Source: Pseudomonas fluorescens (GTDB taxonomy: Bacteria; Pseudomonadota; Gammaproteobacteria; Pseudomonadales; Pseudomonadaceae). From it: a stretch of DNA of 64,000 bases. The notes under the pieces are model-generated. The model was not told the DNA's origin. It saw nothing but the letters and a program-made list of their open reading frames with translations, and ran no database searches. Below, in pieces: positions 52,125 through 60,614 of this stretch (position 1 is its first letter; every line of letters starts with the position of its first letter). Both the position numbers and the translations under genes were made by a program. The stretch lies in contig NZ_MOBX01000016.1 of NCBI RefSeq assembly GCF_003732425.1, forward strand, positions 682,001-746,000, in the 5' to 3' direction.

Positions 52125-53737
52125 GCTTCGTCATCCATGCGTCGGCCAGCGAGGCGCCGGCCACGGGTAATCAGTTCGATGAACTGCACCGCGCTCAGCG
52201 CATGGGCGAACAACCAGCCCTGACCGAACTTCACCCCTTCACTGCTGAGTAATTGCGCTTGTGATTCCAGCTCGATGCCTTCAGCAATCACCTTCAGATC
52301 CAGCGCCTGCGCCATGTGAATGATGTGCGGTGCGACGCCGCTGCTGGCCGCGTCATGGCCAAGTGCATCGATGAACGCCTTGTCGATCTTCAGGCAATCG
52401 ACCGGCAAGGTTTGCAGGTAGGCGAGGCTGCAATAGCCAGTGCCGAAGTCGTCGATCAAAACTTGGTGACCGACATCGCGCAGCGCTTGCAGGTTCTCCC
52501 TGGCCACCACCACATCAATCAGCCCGCGCTCAGTCACCTCGAAGGCTATCTGCCGCGCGGCTACACGATGGAGCGTGAGCAGTCGCGCCATGACCTGGCC
52601 GATGCGCGGCACCATCACGTCGCAGGCGGCGAGGTTGACCGAGATATACAGTTGCGGATTGGCCCGCAGCACCGGACCCAGTTGTTCCAGCAAACGCTGG
52701 AGGACAAAGTCGGTCATCTGCCGGATCTGGCCGGTATTTTCCGCCATGGGGATGAACAGGTCGGGACTGGTCAATGTGCCGTCCGGGCGACGCCAGCGCA
52801 GCAGGGCTTCGGCGCCGACGCAGTTGCGGCTGTCGAGGTCGAAAATCGGTTGATAGAGCACCTGCAGCTCGCCACGGCGGATCGCACCGTGTAGTTCGGC
52901 ATCCAGAGATTGACGCTGGCGCACCAGTAGGAACACGAAAAAACCGACAAAGGCGCCGAGCAGCAGACATGCCGGGATGATCCACCACCAGATAGCCGGA
53001 ATGTGCATGCCGGTTCTAGGTGTGATCAGCACCAGCTGATACTCCGGGTTGTCGGTGGGCATGCGGTAGATCAGCCGGGTTTGCGTGACTTGCAGGGCGT
53101 CGCGAGTTTTCGGTGGCCAATGTTCCTTGGGCGGCCAGGCTTGCGCCGTGCCAAGCACCGGGATCGCACGGGTGCCATGGTCGAGTACCACCAGCAGGCT
53201 GCTGCCGGGGGACAGGTCGACCATGTCGGTCAGATGCCCCCGTGAGGTGGCCACGCGGAAATTGCCGCGCCCCAGCATCAGCGCTGCGCGGTTTTCATCG
53301 GGTTCGGTGGTGGTGTTCAGCCAATAGCTGTAGGTCGGGCCTTTGATATCGGGCGCGCGGACCACCGACAGGCCTTCCTGGCGCGGGCGGTTGGAGCAGA
53401 TCCGCGAGGCGTCCATGTAAGCCGCTTCGTAGACGAAGCGGTAGTTGAAGGTGACTTGCTGCAGGGTGGCGATCATTTCATCGTCACAGCTGCGCAAGGG
53501 TTGCGCTTCGAGATCGTCGAGACTTTCACGCAACTGGCCGAACAATTGTTCGAGGCGGGCGAGGAAGCGTTCGCCTTGCGCGTTCATTTGCTGGCTTTCG
53601 CTTTGCTCAACCTGACGCATCGCCACGAACATACCGCCGGCGATCAGCAGGCTGGCACTGAGGACAGCCGCGATCATCGCCAAAAACCAGGGGCGATAAA
53701 ACCAGCTACGCAGCGTCTCTCGGGTAGCAACCATCAT
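52121..53737 (-). CDS. CSS-motif EAL-domain c-di-GMP phosphodiesterase
   Basis: Membrane phosphodiesterase of 538 residues. TM1 is at about residues 15-40, a periplasmic domain follows with RSCDDEMIATLQQ and ASRICSNRP (the CSS-type cysteine pair; here CSN), TM2 is near residue 240-265, then the EAL domain: GAEALLRW, SVNLAACD, FEVTERG, IDDFGTGYCSLAYLQ, LKIDKAFI and IAEGIE. The acidic catalytic residues are intact. Family members are redox-controlled by DsbA/DsbB; dsbA is 4 kb away. Its stop overlaps kinB's end convergently. Confidence 0.88.
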   Translation of the reverse strand: MMVATRETLRSWFYRPWFLAMIAAVLSASLLIAGGMFVAMRQVEQSESQQMNAQGERFLARLEQLFGQLRESLDDLEAQPLRSCDDEMIATLQQVTFNYRFVYEAAYMDASRICSNRPRQEGLSVVRAPDIKGPTYSYWLNTTTEPDENRAALMLGRGNFRVATSRGHLTDMVDLSPGSSLLVVLDHGTRAIPVLGTAQAWPPKEHWPPKTRDALQVTQTRLIYRMPTDNPEYQLVLITPRTGMHIPAIWWWIIPACLLLGAFVGFFVFLLVRQRQSLDAELHGAIRRGELQVLYQPIFDLDSRNCVGAEALLRWRRPDGTLTSPDLFIPMAENTGQIRQMTDFVLQRLLEQLGPVLRANPQLYISVNLAACDVMVPRIGQVMARLLTLHRVAARQIAFEVTERGLIDVVVARENLQALRDVGHQVLIDDFGTGYCSLAYLQTLPVDCLKIDKAFIDALGHDAASSGVAPHIIHMAQALDLKVIAEGIELESQAQLLSSEGVKFGQGWLFAHALSAVQFIELITRGRRLAGRRMDDEA

Positions 53738-53810
53738 GGAATATCCGAAGAATTACCAATGAGTTATAGCTGCTGATTGCCAATTCGCCCTGACCGTCGG
53801 GCGGGCGTCA

Positions 53811-54593
53811 TTATTTTGTCTGATTGAGTACCAGCAACAGCGCCGCCGTTTGTGCATCCGGCGTGCCGTCGAAGCGCGCAGGGCGGAAGTGCATCTGGAA
53901 GGCGGCGAGGACATGGCGCGTCGCGACGTCGAGTTCACCGGTCTGCGGCGTGTCGTAGCCGAGGTGTGCCAGTTGCGCCTGAAACCAGCTGATGCTTGGC
54001 AGTTCGCTGCTGTTGAACAGCATTTGCTGGCGCGCTACCGCCTGTTCGTTCGGCCATATGCCCAAGCCTTCGGCAGCGAGGCGCTTCCACGGGAACAATG
54101 GCCCCGGATCGAGTTTGCGCAGTGGCGCGATGTCGCTGTGGCCGATGATGTGACGCGGGCTGATGCCGTTGCGCTTGCTGATGTCTTTGAGCAGGACGAT
54201 CAACGATTGAATCTGCGCTTCGCTGTACGGGTACCACAGCCGCCCGGTCGGGGTGTCCTTGAAGCCCGGGTTGACGATTTCGATGCCGATCGAGCTGGAG
54301 TTGAGCCAGGTACGGCCTTGCCACTGGCTTTCGCCGGCGTGCCAGGCGCGCTGGTTTTCGTCCAGCAGCTTGTAAATGGTGCCGCTCTTGTCGTCGCCGA
54401 TCAGGTAATGGCTGCTGACTTCGCCGTGGGTCAGCAATTGCAGCGAGCGTTCCAGCGAGGCCGAGGTGTAGTGGACGATTACGAACTGGATACGGCTGTC
54501 GTAATTGGCTGAAGGATGGCTGGTGTCGTAACGCGGGGCGCTGGCACAACCGGCCAGAACGAGCAGCGACGCGAGGAGGGCAGTGAATTTCAT
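53811..54593 (-). CDS. N-acetylmuramoyl-L-alanine amidase AmpDh2-like lipoprotein
   Basis: Outer-membrane lipoprotein of 260 residues from the ATG at 54593; the signal ends in the lipobox LAGC. The amidase_2 domain has zinc ligands in FVIVHYTSASLERS, RHIIGHSDIAP and LDPGPLFPW. A C-terminal peptidoglycan-binding fold follows (ATRHVLAAFQMHF). It cleaves anhydromuropeptides and the peptidoglycan stem. Its position next to dgcH and dsbA matches PAO1 PA5485 (AmpDh2). Confidence 0.9.
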   Translation of the reverse strand: MKFTALLASLLVLAGCASAPRYDTSHPSANYDSRIQFVIVHYTSASLERSLQLLTHGEVSSHYLIGDDKSGTIYKLLDENQRAWHAGESQWQGRTWLNSSSIGIEIVNPGFKDTPTGRLWYPYSEAQIQSLIVLLKDISKRNGISPRHIIGHSDIAPLRKLDPGPLFPWKRLAAEGLGIWPNEQAVARQQMLFNSSELPSISWFQAQLAHLGYDTPQTGELDVATRHVLAAFQMHFRPARFDGTPDAQTAALLLVLNQTK

Positions 54594-54694
54594 GGCAGAG
54601 GACGGTACACGCAAGACAGTAATGCAACAGTGTAACGTACTGCCTTGCGTCTCGACGGTCAGCGGGCGGATTTAAACAAAATGGAACAATTTGC

Positions 54695-56773
54695 TCAGCC
54701 CAGCTCGACCCGGTTGCGTCCCGCGTTTTTCGCCCGATATAGCGCCTGATCGGCTCTTTTCAGCACCAGGTCGCTGTGTTCTCCGGCACGGAATGTCGCC
54801 AGCCCTATGGAAATAGTGATCGTCACTCGCTCGCCCTTGAAGTGGAACGGGCAGGCTTCGATGGCGGCGCGCAGGGTCTCCAGCAGTTTGGCACCGACCG
54901 CTGGCGGCGTCGCCGGCATCAACAGAACGAACTCCTCCCCGCCGAAACGGGCAATGAAATCCGAGCCACGCAGGCGTTTGCGCAGCACGGTGGCGATGAT
55001 TTTCAGCACCTTGTCGCCGGCCAGATGGCCGTAGTTGTCGTTGATGCGTTTGAAGTGATCGAGGTCGAGCATGGCCAGGCTCAGGGTATTGCCGTGCTGT
55101 TGCCACTGCTTGATTTCATGTTCGAGACGTTCGCTCCACGCGGCGCGATTGGGCAAGCCGGTAAGCGGATCGATCAAGGCTTTCTGCCTTTGTACTTCAA
55201 GATGTTCGCGGAAACCCTGGGCTTCCTGCTCCATATGCGCCACGCGTTCCGACAGGCTTTTCAGTCGCGTTGCGACTTCCTGCTCACGGGCGTCGCGCTG
55301 CTTCTGGTGCTGGTCCATGGTGCCGAGCAGGCCTTCGAGATGATTCTCCAGCACGTGCTTGAGGTCTTCCAGGTCCGCTGCTTCTTGCACGCTGGTCTGC
55401 AAGCCGTCGACTTGCTCGCGGATTTGCGTGTCCATGGCCTTTGCTGCCGAACTGTTATCGGCATGGCCTGCGCTGGCCGCTTGCAGGTTGCTCTGGAACG
55501 CTTCGAGGCGTTCGTTGAGTTGTTGCAGATAGGCTTCGAATTCGTGCTGACCGCTGTCGGTGATCGCCAGCATCAACGTCGCCAGATCGTCGAGGATCGG
55601 GATCAGTTCGTACCAGTTCAAGCCGTGTTTCAGCCGTTCGCGCATGGCCTCGGCTTGCGGGCGGTGACGCTCCGGCAGGGTCAGGTCGTCGAGCAGACCG
55701 ATCAGGGTGTCTTCGATGTGCTTGGCCACGGAGCTGTAGGACGGCTCCGGTGTGTCCGGCAGGGCGAACAGGATGTCGTGTTCGGCTTGTTCCGGGTCAA
55801 TGGCCGCCAGCGCCTGCGCGATGGGTTCGGGCAGGGGCAGGCTGTCGAGGATCAGTGGCGATGGATCACCGGGGTGGATCAGTTCATCGGGGTTGACCGC
55901 CTCAGCTGTGATCGGCGCTTGAGTCGGCGCTGAAGCCGGGGCGAATACAGGCCCGGGCTTGAAGCGCTCCGCCTCCGGTTCGTCCGGTTCACTGATAACT
56001 TCGCTGACGACCGTGGGCGGCACAAAGGCCACCACAGTTGCCGGTTCCAACCGGGTCGGGGCGGCTGGCGTGGTTGGTTCGACAACAGGCGCAGGTGCTT
56101 CGCTGACAGGAGCTGCCGGTACCGGCTCAACCGCCGCGACAGCGGCGGGCTGTACGGTTTCTGGTGCGGGTGACGGTGCAGCCAGCGGTTGCACTGGCGG
56201 CGCGGGTTGAACCTGCGCGGGCGATTCTGCCGCGTGCGCTTCTTCACTATCGCGACTGCCAAACAGACGCTGCAACAACCCCGGGCGCCCCGGTTCCGCC
56301 GGCGTCTCCAATTGGCTTAATGCCTTGCCCTGCAAACCACTGAGTTCACTCAGCAACAGCGGCATTTCCCGCGCCGAGCCGACGCGGCTATCCAGCTGTT
56401 TGGCGAATTTCTTCAGTGGCTGGGCGACATCCCGCGGCAGCGGCAGAGCCTGCAATTGGGTGACCAGCGACGTCAGTGCGGTGCTGACTTGATCGATGCG
56501 GGTTTCGCGGCGCTGCTCGGAATCGAGCACGGCTTTTTCCAGGCGCGGCAACAGGGCGGCGAGGCCGGCGTCCATGTCGTCGGTGCGCACCACATCACGC
56601 ATTTCCTTCATGCATTGATCAACGACCTTGTCGGTGCCTTCTGCCGCCAGGGTGCTGCGCACCAGACCGCGCCGCAGCAAGTCGAGCCTGGCGGCCCAGC
56701 GCCGTTCAAGCTTGTCCTGCTGTTCGATGCTTTTGAGGTACTTCTCTTTCCAGCGCTGGGCGTCGTCGCTCAT
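54695..56773 (-). CDS. Diguanylate cyclase with long N-terminal region (DgcH-like)
   Basis: A 692-residue cytoplasmic protein. Residues ~1-170 are helical, ~175-300 are rich in Pro, Ala and Val (low complexity), ~330-510 are helical with coiled coil, and the last ~160 residues form a GGDEF domain: ALIDPLTGLPNRAAW, RFGGEEFVLLM, and an inhibitory I-site RGSD just upstream. It makes c-di-GMP from two GTP and should be subject to product inhibition. It corresponds to PAO1 PA5487 (DgcH). Its start overlaps the preceding EEP gene by four bases. Confidence 0.9.
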   Translation of the reverse strand: MSDDAQRWKEKYLKSIEQQDKLERRWAARLDLLRRGLVRSTLAAEGTDKVVDQCMKEMRDVVRTDDMDAGLAALLPRLEKAVLDSEQRRETRIDQVSTALTSLVTQLQALPLPRDVAQPLKKFAKQLDSRVGSAREMPLLLSELSGLQGKALSQLETPAEPGRPGLLQRLFGSRDSEEAHAAESPAQVQPAPPVQPLAAPSPAPETVQPAAVAAVEPVPAAPVSEAPAPVVEPTTPAAPTRLEPATVVAFVPPTVVSEVISEPDEPEAERFKPGPVFAPASAPTQAPITAEAVNPDELIHPGDPSPLILDSLPLPEPIAQALAAIDPEQAEHDILFALPDTPEPSYSSVAKHIEDTLIGLLDDLTLPERHRPQAEAMRERLKHGLNWYELIPILDDLATLMLAITDSGQHEFEAYLQQLNERLEAFQSNLQAASAGHADNSSAAKAMDTQIREQVDGLQTSVQEAADLEDLKHVLENHLEGLLGTMDQHQKQRDAREQEVATRLKSLSERVAHMEQEAQGFREHLEVQRQKALIDPLTGLPNRAAWSERLEHEIKQWQQHGNTLSLAMLDLDHFKRINDNYGHLAGDKVLKIIATVLRKRLRGSDFIARFGGEEFVLLMPATPPAVGAKLLETLRAAIEACPFHFKGERVTITISIGLATFRAGEHSDLVLKRADQALYRAKNAGRNRVELG

Positions 56774-57648
56774 TCAGGGGTTCCGCGAGGGGCAGGACTC
56801 AACGCGGGCAATGCATCGGCCGTGAGCGAACCCGGCAGACGAATCTCTACCGCGACCGGCAGGTGATCGGAAATCGGTTGTGCCAGCACTTCGACCTTTT
56901 CCAGGGTCAAGGTCGGGCTGAGCAAAATATGATCAAGGCAACGCTGCGGGCGCCAGCTGGGGAAAGTCGCTTCCACCTGCGGGGCGAGCAAGCCGAGATC
57001 GCGTAACGGTGACTGTTGTAGCAAATCGCTGGCGTGGGTGTTCATGTCGCCCATCAACACCTGATGCTTGTAACCGCCGATCAGCTCACGAATGTAGCCC
57101 AGTTGCAGGCTACGCGTTCGCGCGCCGAGGGCCAGGTGCATCATCACCACCACCAACGCTTCCGGGCCTTCGCCGAAGCGCAGCAGGATTGCGCCACGAC
57201 CTTTCGGGCCGGGCAGCGGGTGATCTTCGATCGCCCACGGTTTCAGGCGACTGAGCACGCCATTGCTGTGCTGTGCCAGTCGACCGAGGTTGCGGTTGAG
57301 TTGTTGATACCAGTAGGGGAAGGCGCCGAGATGCGCCAGGTGTTCGACTTGATTGACGTAGCCTGAGCGCAGGCTACCGCCATCGGCTTCCTGCAGGGCG
57401 ACCAGATCGAAGTCGCCAAGCAGATCGCCGATCTTTTGCAGATTGCCTGAGCGTCCGGTGTGCGGCAGAAGGTGCTGCCAGCTGCGGGTCAGGTAATGCC
57501 GATAACGCTCGGTGCTGATGCCGACCTGGATATTGAAACTGAGCAAGCGCAGACGCTGGTCTGCTGGCAAGCCCGTCGATGCCAGGTGATGCTCGTTGAC
57601 CTGCGGTTCATGCAGGCCAACGGTGCGTTCGGTCTTCCAGCGGCGCAT
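56770..57648 (-). CDS. Endonuclease/exonuclease/phosphatase (EEP) family protein
   Basis: A 292-residue protein with the EEP catalytic set: RLLSFNIQVG (Asn), VALQEADGG (Glu), MGDMNTHASDL and SDHLPVAVEI (Asp-His). The activity could be nuclease or phosphodiesterase; the substrate is unknown. It lies between dsbA (14 bp upstream) and the diguanylate cyclase (four-base overlap), so the three are likely one transcript. Confidence 0.85.
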   Translation of the reverse strand: MRRWKTERTVGLHEPQVNEHHLASTGLPADQRLRLLSFNIQVGISTERYRHYLTRSWQHLLPHTGRSGNLQKIGDLLGDFDLVALQEADGGSLRSGYVNQVEHLAHLGAFPYWYQQLNRNLGRLAQHSNGVLSRLKPWAIEDHPLPGPKGRGAILLRFGEGPEALVVVMMHLALGARTRSLQLGYIRELIGGYKHQVLMGDMNTHASDLLQQSPLRDLGLLAPQVEATFPSWRPQRCLDHILLSPTLTLEKVEVLAQPISDHLPVAVEIRLPGSLTADALPALSPAPRGTPE

Positions 57649-57662
57649 GGCGGTTGCCGCGC

Positions 57663-58304
57663 TTAGTTGGCAGCAGCCTTGGTTGCCGCTCGCTCTTTGG
57701 CGACCAGTTGGTCAGCCAGTTTCAGCGCCTGCTCGGCACCACCGGCAGAGCCGATGTCGAAGCGGTATTTACCATTGACGATCATGGTTGGTACGCCAGT
57801 GATTTCATACTTCTTGGCCAGTTCACGGGCCTTGACGATCTGACCTTTGATGGCGAACGAGTCGAAGGTTGCGAGGAACTTGTCCTTGTCCACGCCTTGA
57901 GTGGCTAGGAAGTCAGCCATGTCGTTCTTGTCGGTCAGCTTTTTGTGTTGTTTTTGGATGGCTTCGAAAACCGCAGCGTGAACCTTGTGCTCGACACCCA
58001 TGGCTTCCAGGGTCAGGAACATCTGGCCGTGAGCGTCCCATGGGCCGCCGAACATGGCCGGGATACGCACGAAGTTGACGTCCGATGGCAGTTTCTCAAC
58101 CCATGGGTTGATTACCGGCTCAAAGGCGTAGCAGTGCGGGCAGCCGTACCAGAACAGCTCGACCACTTCGATCTTGCCAGGCTCTGCAACCGGTACCGGG
58201 TTGGCCAGCTCGACGTAAGGGGCGGCTGGGGCTTCGGCGGCTTGAGCGGTCACGCCGAACAGGCTGGCAGCGACGAGGGCGGCGCTGATGATCAGATTAC
58301 GCAT
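57663..58304 (-). CDS. dsbA: Thiol:disulfide interchange protein DsbA
   Basis: Periplasmic oxidase that introduces disulfide bonds into exported proteins. It has 213 residues, with a signal peptide at 1-22 (VTAQA, then AEAPAAPYV), the active-site motif CPHC in FWYGCPHCYAFEP, and the cis-proline loop GVPTMIVNGKYRF. It begins a probable operon with the EEP protein and the diguanylate cyclase. An AlgU-type promoter lies upstream (58348-58375). Confidence 0.96.
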   Translation of the reverse strand: MRNLIISAALVAASLFGVTAQAAEAPAAPYVELANPVPVAEPGKIEVVELFWYGCPHCYAFEPVINPWVEKLPSDVNFVRIPAMFGGPWDAHGQMFLTLEAMGVEHKVHAAVFEAIQKQHKKLTDKNDMADFLATQGVDKDKFLATFDSFAIKGQIVKARELAKKYEITGVPTMIVNGKYRFDIGSAGGAEQALKLADQLVAKERAATKAAAN

Positions 58305-58347
58305 GCTTTACTCCTGGACAATTTGGGTCGCCTCGCGCGACCTGTTT

Positions 58348-58375
58348 TCAGACAGATCCTGGCGGGCATGAGTTC
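58348..58375 (-). promoter_or_regulatory. AlgU (sigma-22)-type promoter for dsbA
   Basis: On the minus strand: -35 GAACTC (58375-58370), a 17-base spacer, and -10 TCTGA (58352-58348), an exact TCTGA and near-exact GAACTT. It is 44 bases before the dsbA start. This agrees with known AlgU control of dsbA in P. aeruginosa. Confidence 0.72.
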
Positions 58376-58398
58376 TGTAGTGTAACGGCAGCGGCCAC

Positions 58399-58428
58399 AA
58401 AAAAGGGCGGCCAAAGCCACCCTTTTTA
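58399..58428 (-). terminator. Rho-independent terminator after cytochrome c4
   Basis: Read on the minus strand, GGGTGGC and GCCGCCC pair (one wobble) around TTTG and are followed by TTTTTT. Confidence 0.85.
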
Positions 58429-58493
58429 TACTTGCTGCGACGGATTAATCGAGCGTTAACGTTGCGCGAGATCTATCGCTGCCAAGTGCGGTC

Positions 58494-59105
58494 TTAATGC
58501 AGGCCTTGAATGTAGCTGGCGACTGCGGCGATGTCTTCATCGCTGAGCTTGCGCGCGATGGTGCGCATGGTCATGGCATCACCGTCATTGGCGCGACCGC
58601 CTTCTTCCTTGCGGAAATCAGTCAGTTGCTTGGCGATGTATTGAGCGTGCTGGCCACCCAGGTGCGGGAAGCCGGCGGCGGCGTTGCCGGCACCGTTAGG
58701 GGAATGGCAACCGGTGCAGGCTGGCAGGCCTTTGTCCAGGTTGCCGCCACGGAACAGGGCCTCACCGCGCGCGACGATCTTCGGATCGGCGGCACCGACG
58801 CTGCCTTTCTGGCTGGCGAAGTAGGCAGCCATGTCAGCCAGATCCTGATCGCTCAGGTTGGTCAGCAGGCCGGTCATTTCCAGAACGGTGCGCTTGCCCG
58901 ACTTGATGTCGTGCAATTGCTTGTCGAGGTAGCGTTCACCTTGACCGGCCAGTTTCGGAAAGTTTGGCGCCATGCTGTTCCCGTCCGGGCCATGGCAGGC
59001 TCCGCAAACGGCGGCTTTTGCCTGGCCTGCTGCGGCATCACCGGCAGCATGGGCGAAGCCCGAGATTCCCACGGTCAACAGCAGACTCACGATCAATTTG
59101 TTCAT
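58494..59105 (-). CDS. cc4: Cytochrome c4 (dihaem)
   Basis: Periplasmic electron carrier of 203 residues with a signal peptide ending near GFAHA. Two haem sites are present: CGACHG in the N-terminal half and CTGCHS in the C-terminal half, each with a distal methionine region (SMAPNFPKLAGQ; DAMTMRTIA). It transfers electrons from the bc1 complex to terminal oxidases. It lies 43 bp downstream of the c5-type gene. Confidence 0.95.
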   Translation of the reverse strand: MNKLIVSLLLTVGISGFAHAAGDAAAGQAKAAVCGACHGPDGNSMAPNFPKLAGQGERYLDKQLHDIKSGKRTVLEMTGLLTNLSDQDLADMAAYFASQKGSVGAADPKIVARGEALFRGGNLDKGLPACTGCHSPNGAGNAAAGFPHLGGQHAQYIAKQLTDFRKEEGGRANDGDAMTMRTIARKLSDEDIAAVASYIQGLH

Positions 59106-59148
59106 CAGCTAATCCAACTACGGCTAAGGGTTAAGTTATGGACCGGGC

Positions 59149-59439
59149 TTACTCGCTCATCCAAAGGATGATGGCTTGGTAATCCTCGGCACTGCAGTCC
59201 ATGCACAAACCACGCGGCGGCATCGCCTTGAAACCCTGGGTCACGTGTTGCACCAGCGTCCCCATACCTTTCGCCAACCTCGGCGTCCAAGCTTCCTGAT
59301 CGCCTCTTTTGGGCGCCATGGGTAGTTGGCCGGAATGACAGGCACCACAAACACGGTTGTACACAGCTTCCGGATCCTGTGTAGCCTGTGCGCTGTAAAG
59401 CGGCATCAAGACTCCGGCAGCCAGCAGCCATTTCGTCAT
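59149..59439 (-). CDS. Cytochrome c5-type monohaem protein
   Basis: A 96-residue exported cytochrome. The signal ends near YSAQA. The haem motif CGACH is near residue 31, KAMPPRG provides the axial Met region, and a second cysteine pair in GLCMDCSAEDY is typical of cytochrome c5. It lies upstream of cc4 on the same strand, as in PAO1 PA5490-PA5491. Confidence 0.9.
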   Translation of the reverse strand: MTKWLLAAGVLMPLYSAQATQDPEAVYNRVCGACHSGQLPMAPKRGDQEAWTPRLAKGMGTLVQHVTQGFKAMPPRGLCMDCSAEDYQAIILWMSE

Positions 59440-59630
59440 AAAACGACCTTTTCAGGGTTGAGAGCGTTCTGCGTTCTAATGCGCAATCAAGGTCTGTCGC
59501 TCTCGTGAACTTCATCCTTCGCTGGGACAAAGCACACACAAAATCTGCGGCATTATATACTGGCGTCACTGAAACGGAAGCGACACCGCGTTCCGCGCCC
59601 AATCCCGGCGCCGCCCACATCGGAAATCCC

Positions 59631-60275
59631 ATGCAACTCAAGAATCCCATCCTCGGCCTGTGCCAACAGTCCACGTTCATGCTCAGTGCCGCCAAAGTCG
59701 ATCAATGCCCTGACGACGAAGGCTTCGAAGTGGCGTTTGCCGGTCGTTCCAACGCCGGCAAATCCAGCGCACTGAACACCCTGACTCACGCCAGCCTGGC
59801 GCGCACCTCGAAAACCCCGGGTCGCACACAGCTGTTGAACTTCTTCAAGCTAGACGATGATCGGCGTCTGGTCGACCTGCCAGGCTACGGTTACGCAAAA
59901 GTACCGATCCCGCTCAAGCAACACTGGCAGCGTCACCTTGAGGCTTATCTCGGTGGCCGGGAGAGTTTGAAAGGTTTGATTCTGATGATGGACATCCGTC
60001 ATCCAATGACCGACTTCGACCTGTTGATGCTCGACTGGGCCGTTGCGGCCGGCATGCCAATGCACATTTTGCTGACCAAGGCCGACAAACTCACCTACGG
60101 CGCAGCCAAGAACACCCTGCTCAAAGTGCAGTCGGAAATTCGCAAGGGTTGGGGTGATCTGGTCACCATCCAGCTGTTCTCGGCACCAAAACGCATGGGC
60201 CTGGAAGAGGCCTACACTGTACTGGCCGGCTGGATGGAGCTCGCAGACAAAGGCGCCGAGGCGGCAGCCGAGTAA
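59631..60275 (+). CDS. engB: Ribosome biogenesis GTP-binding protein EngB (YihA/YsxC)
   Basis: GTPase required for 50S ribosome assembly, 214 residues from the ATG at 59631 (MQLKNPILGLCQQ). The G1 motif is GRSNAGKSSALN, G3 is LVDLPGYGYAK and G4 is LLTKADKLTYG. The ORF is open further upstream, but that part lacks family similarity. It is convergent with ersA and polA. Confidence 0.96.
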   Translation: MQLKNPILGLCQQSTFMLSAAKVDQCPDDEGFEVAFAGRSNAGKSSALNTLTHASLARTSKTPGRTQLLNFFKLDDDRRLVDLPGYGYAKVPIPLKQHWQRHLEAYLGGRESLKGLILMMDIRHPMTDFDLLMLDWAVAAGMPMHILLTKADKLTYGAAKNTLLKVQSEIRKGWGDLVTIQLFSAPKRMGLEEAYTVLAGWMELADKGAEAAAE

Positions 60276-60341
60276 GACAATTTCAAAACTGTCTGTGGTG
60301 CTTTTAAAGCAGCATGACGGCATCACAGCCAGTTTTTGGGC

Positions 60342-60472
60342 AAAAAAAGCCCCGGATTTCATTGGGGAGGGAGAAATTCCGGGGTTTAAGTTCCGAACCG
60401 CTAGGGCGGGGTTCAGATATCTGCCAACACTTAACACAACATAGGAGCATCGAAGGGCTTCACCAGCCATTC
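60342..60472 (-). ncRNA. ersA: Small RNA ErsA (Spot 42-like position)
   Basis: Minus-strand sRNA of about 131 bases. The 5' end is placed seven bases after an AlgU-type -10. It ends in a strong terminator: CCCCGGAATTTC pairs with GAAAT-CCGGGG (one bulge) then TTTTTTT. The terminator loop holds TCTCCCTCCCC, a C-rich stretch suited to pair with Shine-Dalgarno sequences. Location between engB and polA, size and AlgU promoter all match P. aeruginosa ErsA, an Hfq-dependent envelope-stress sRNA targeting algC and oprD. The exact 5' end is inferred. Confidence 0.82.
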
Positions 60473-60478
60473 AGTATC

Positions 60479-60506
60479 TCTGAGTAGTGTCCTTCCAGAT
60501 TAGTTC
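60479..60506 (-). promoter_or_regulatory. AlgU (sigma-22)-type promoter for ErsA
   Basis: Minus strand: -35 GAACTA (60506-60501), a 17-base spacer, -10 TCAGA (60483-60479), one mismatch each to GAACTT and TCTGA. ersA is known to depend on AlgU in P. aeruginosa. Confidence 0.72.
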
Positions 60507-60614
60507 AGATTTTTTTCAAAAAGCTTTGGAATAATCCCAAGCGCTTTTCGAAATAAGCAGGTTTTACCGGCGTTGCCGCGACGTTGTGTCGCGGCAGAAC
60601 CATCATCAAATGGC

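Larger units (their letters stand above)
60276..60614. other. engB-polA intergenic region, mostly taken by ErsA
   Basis: 339 bases between the engB and polA stops. It contains ersA and its promoter on the minus strand. The portion 60507-60614 has an inner CGCGAC...GTCGCG stem that may end the polA transcript (60571-60596). Confidence 0.6.
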
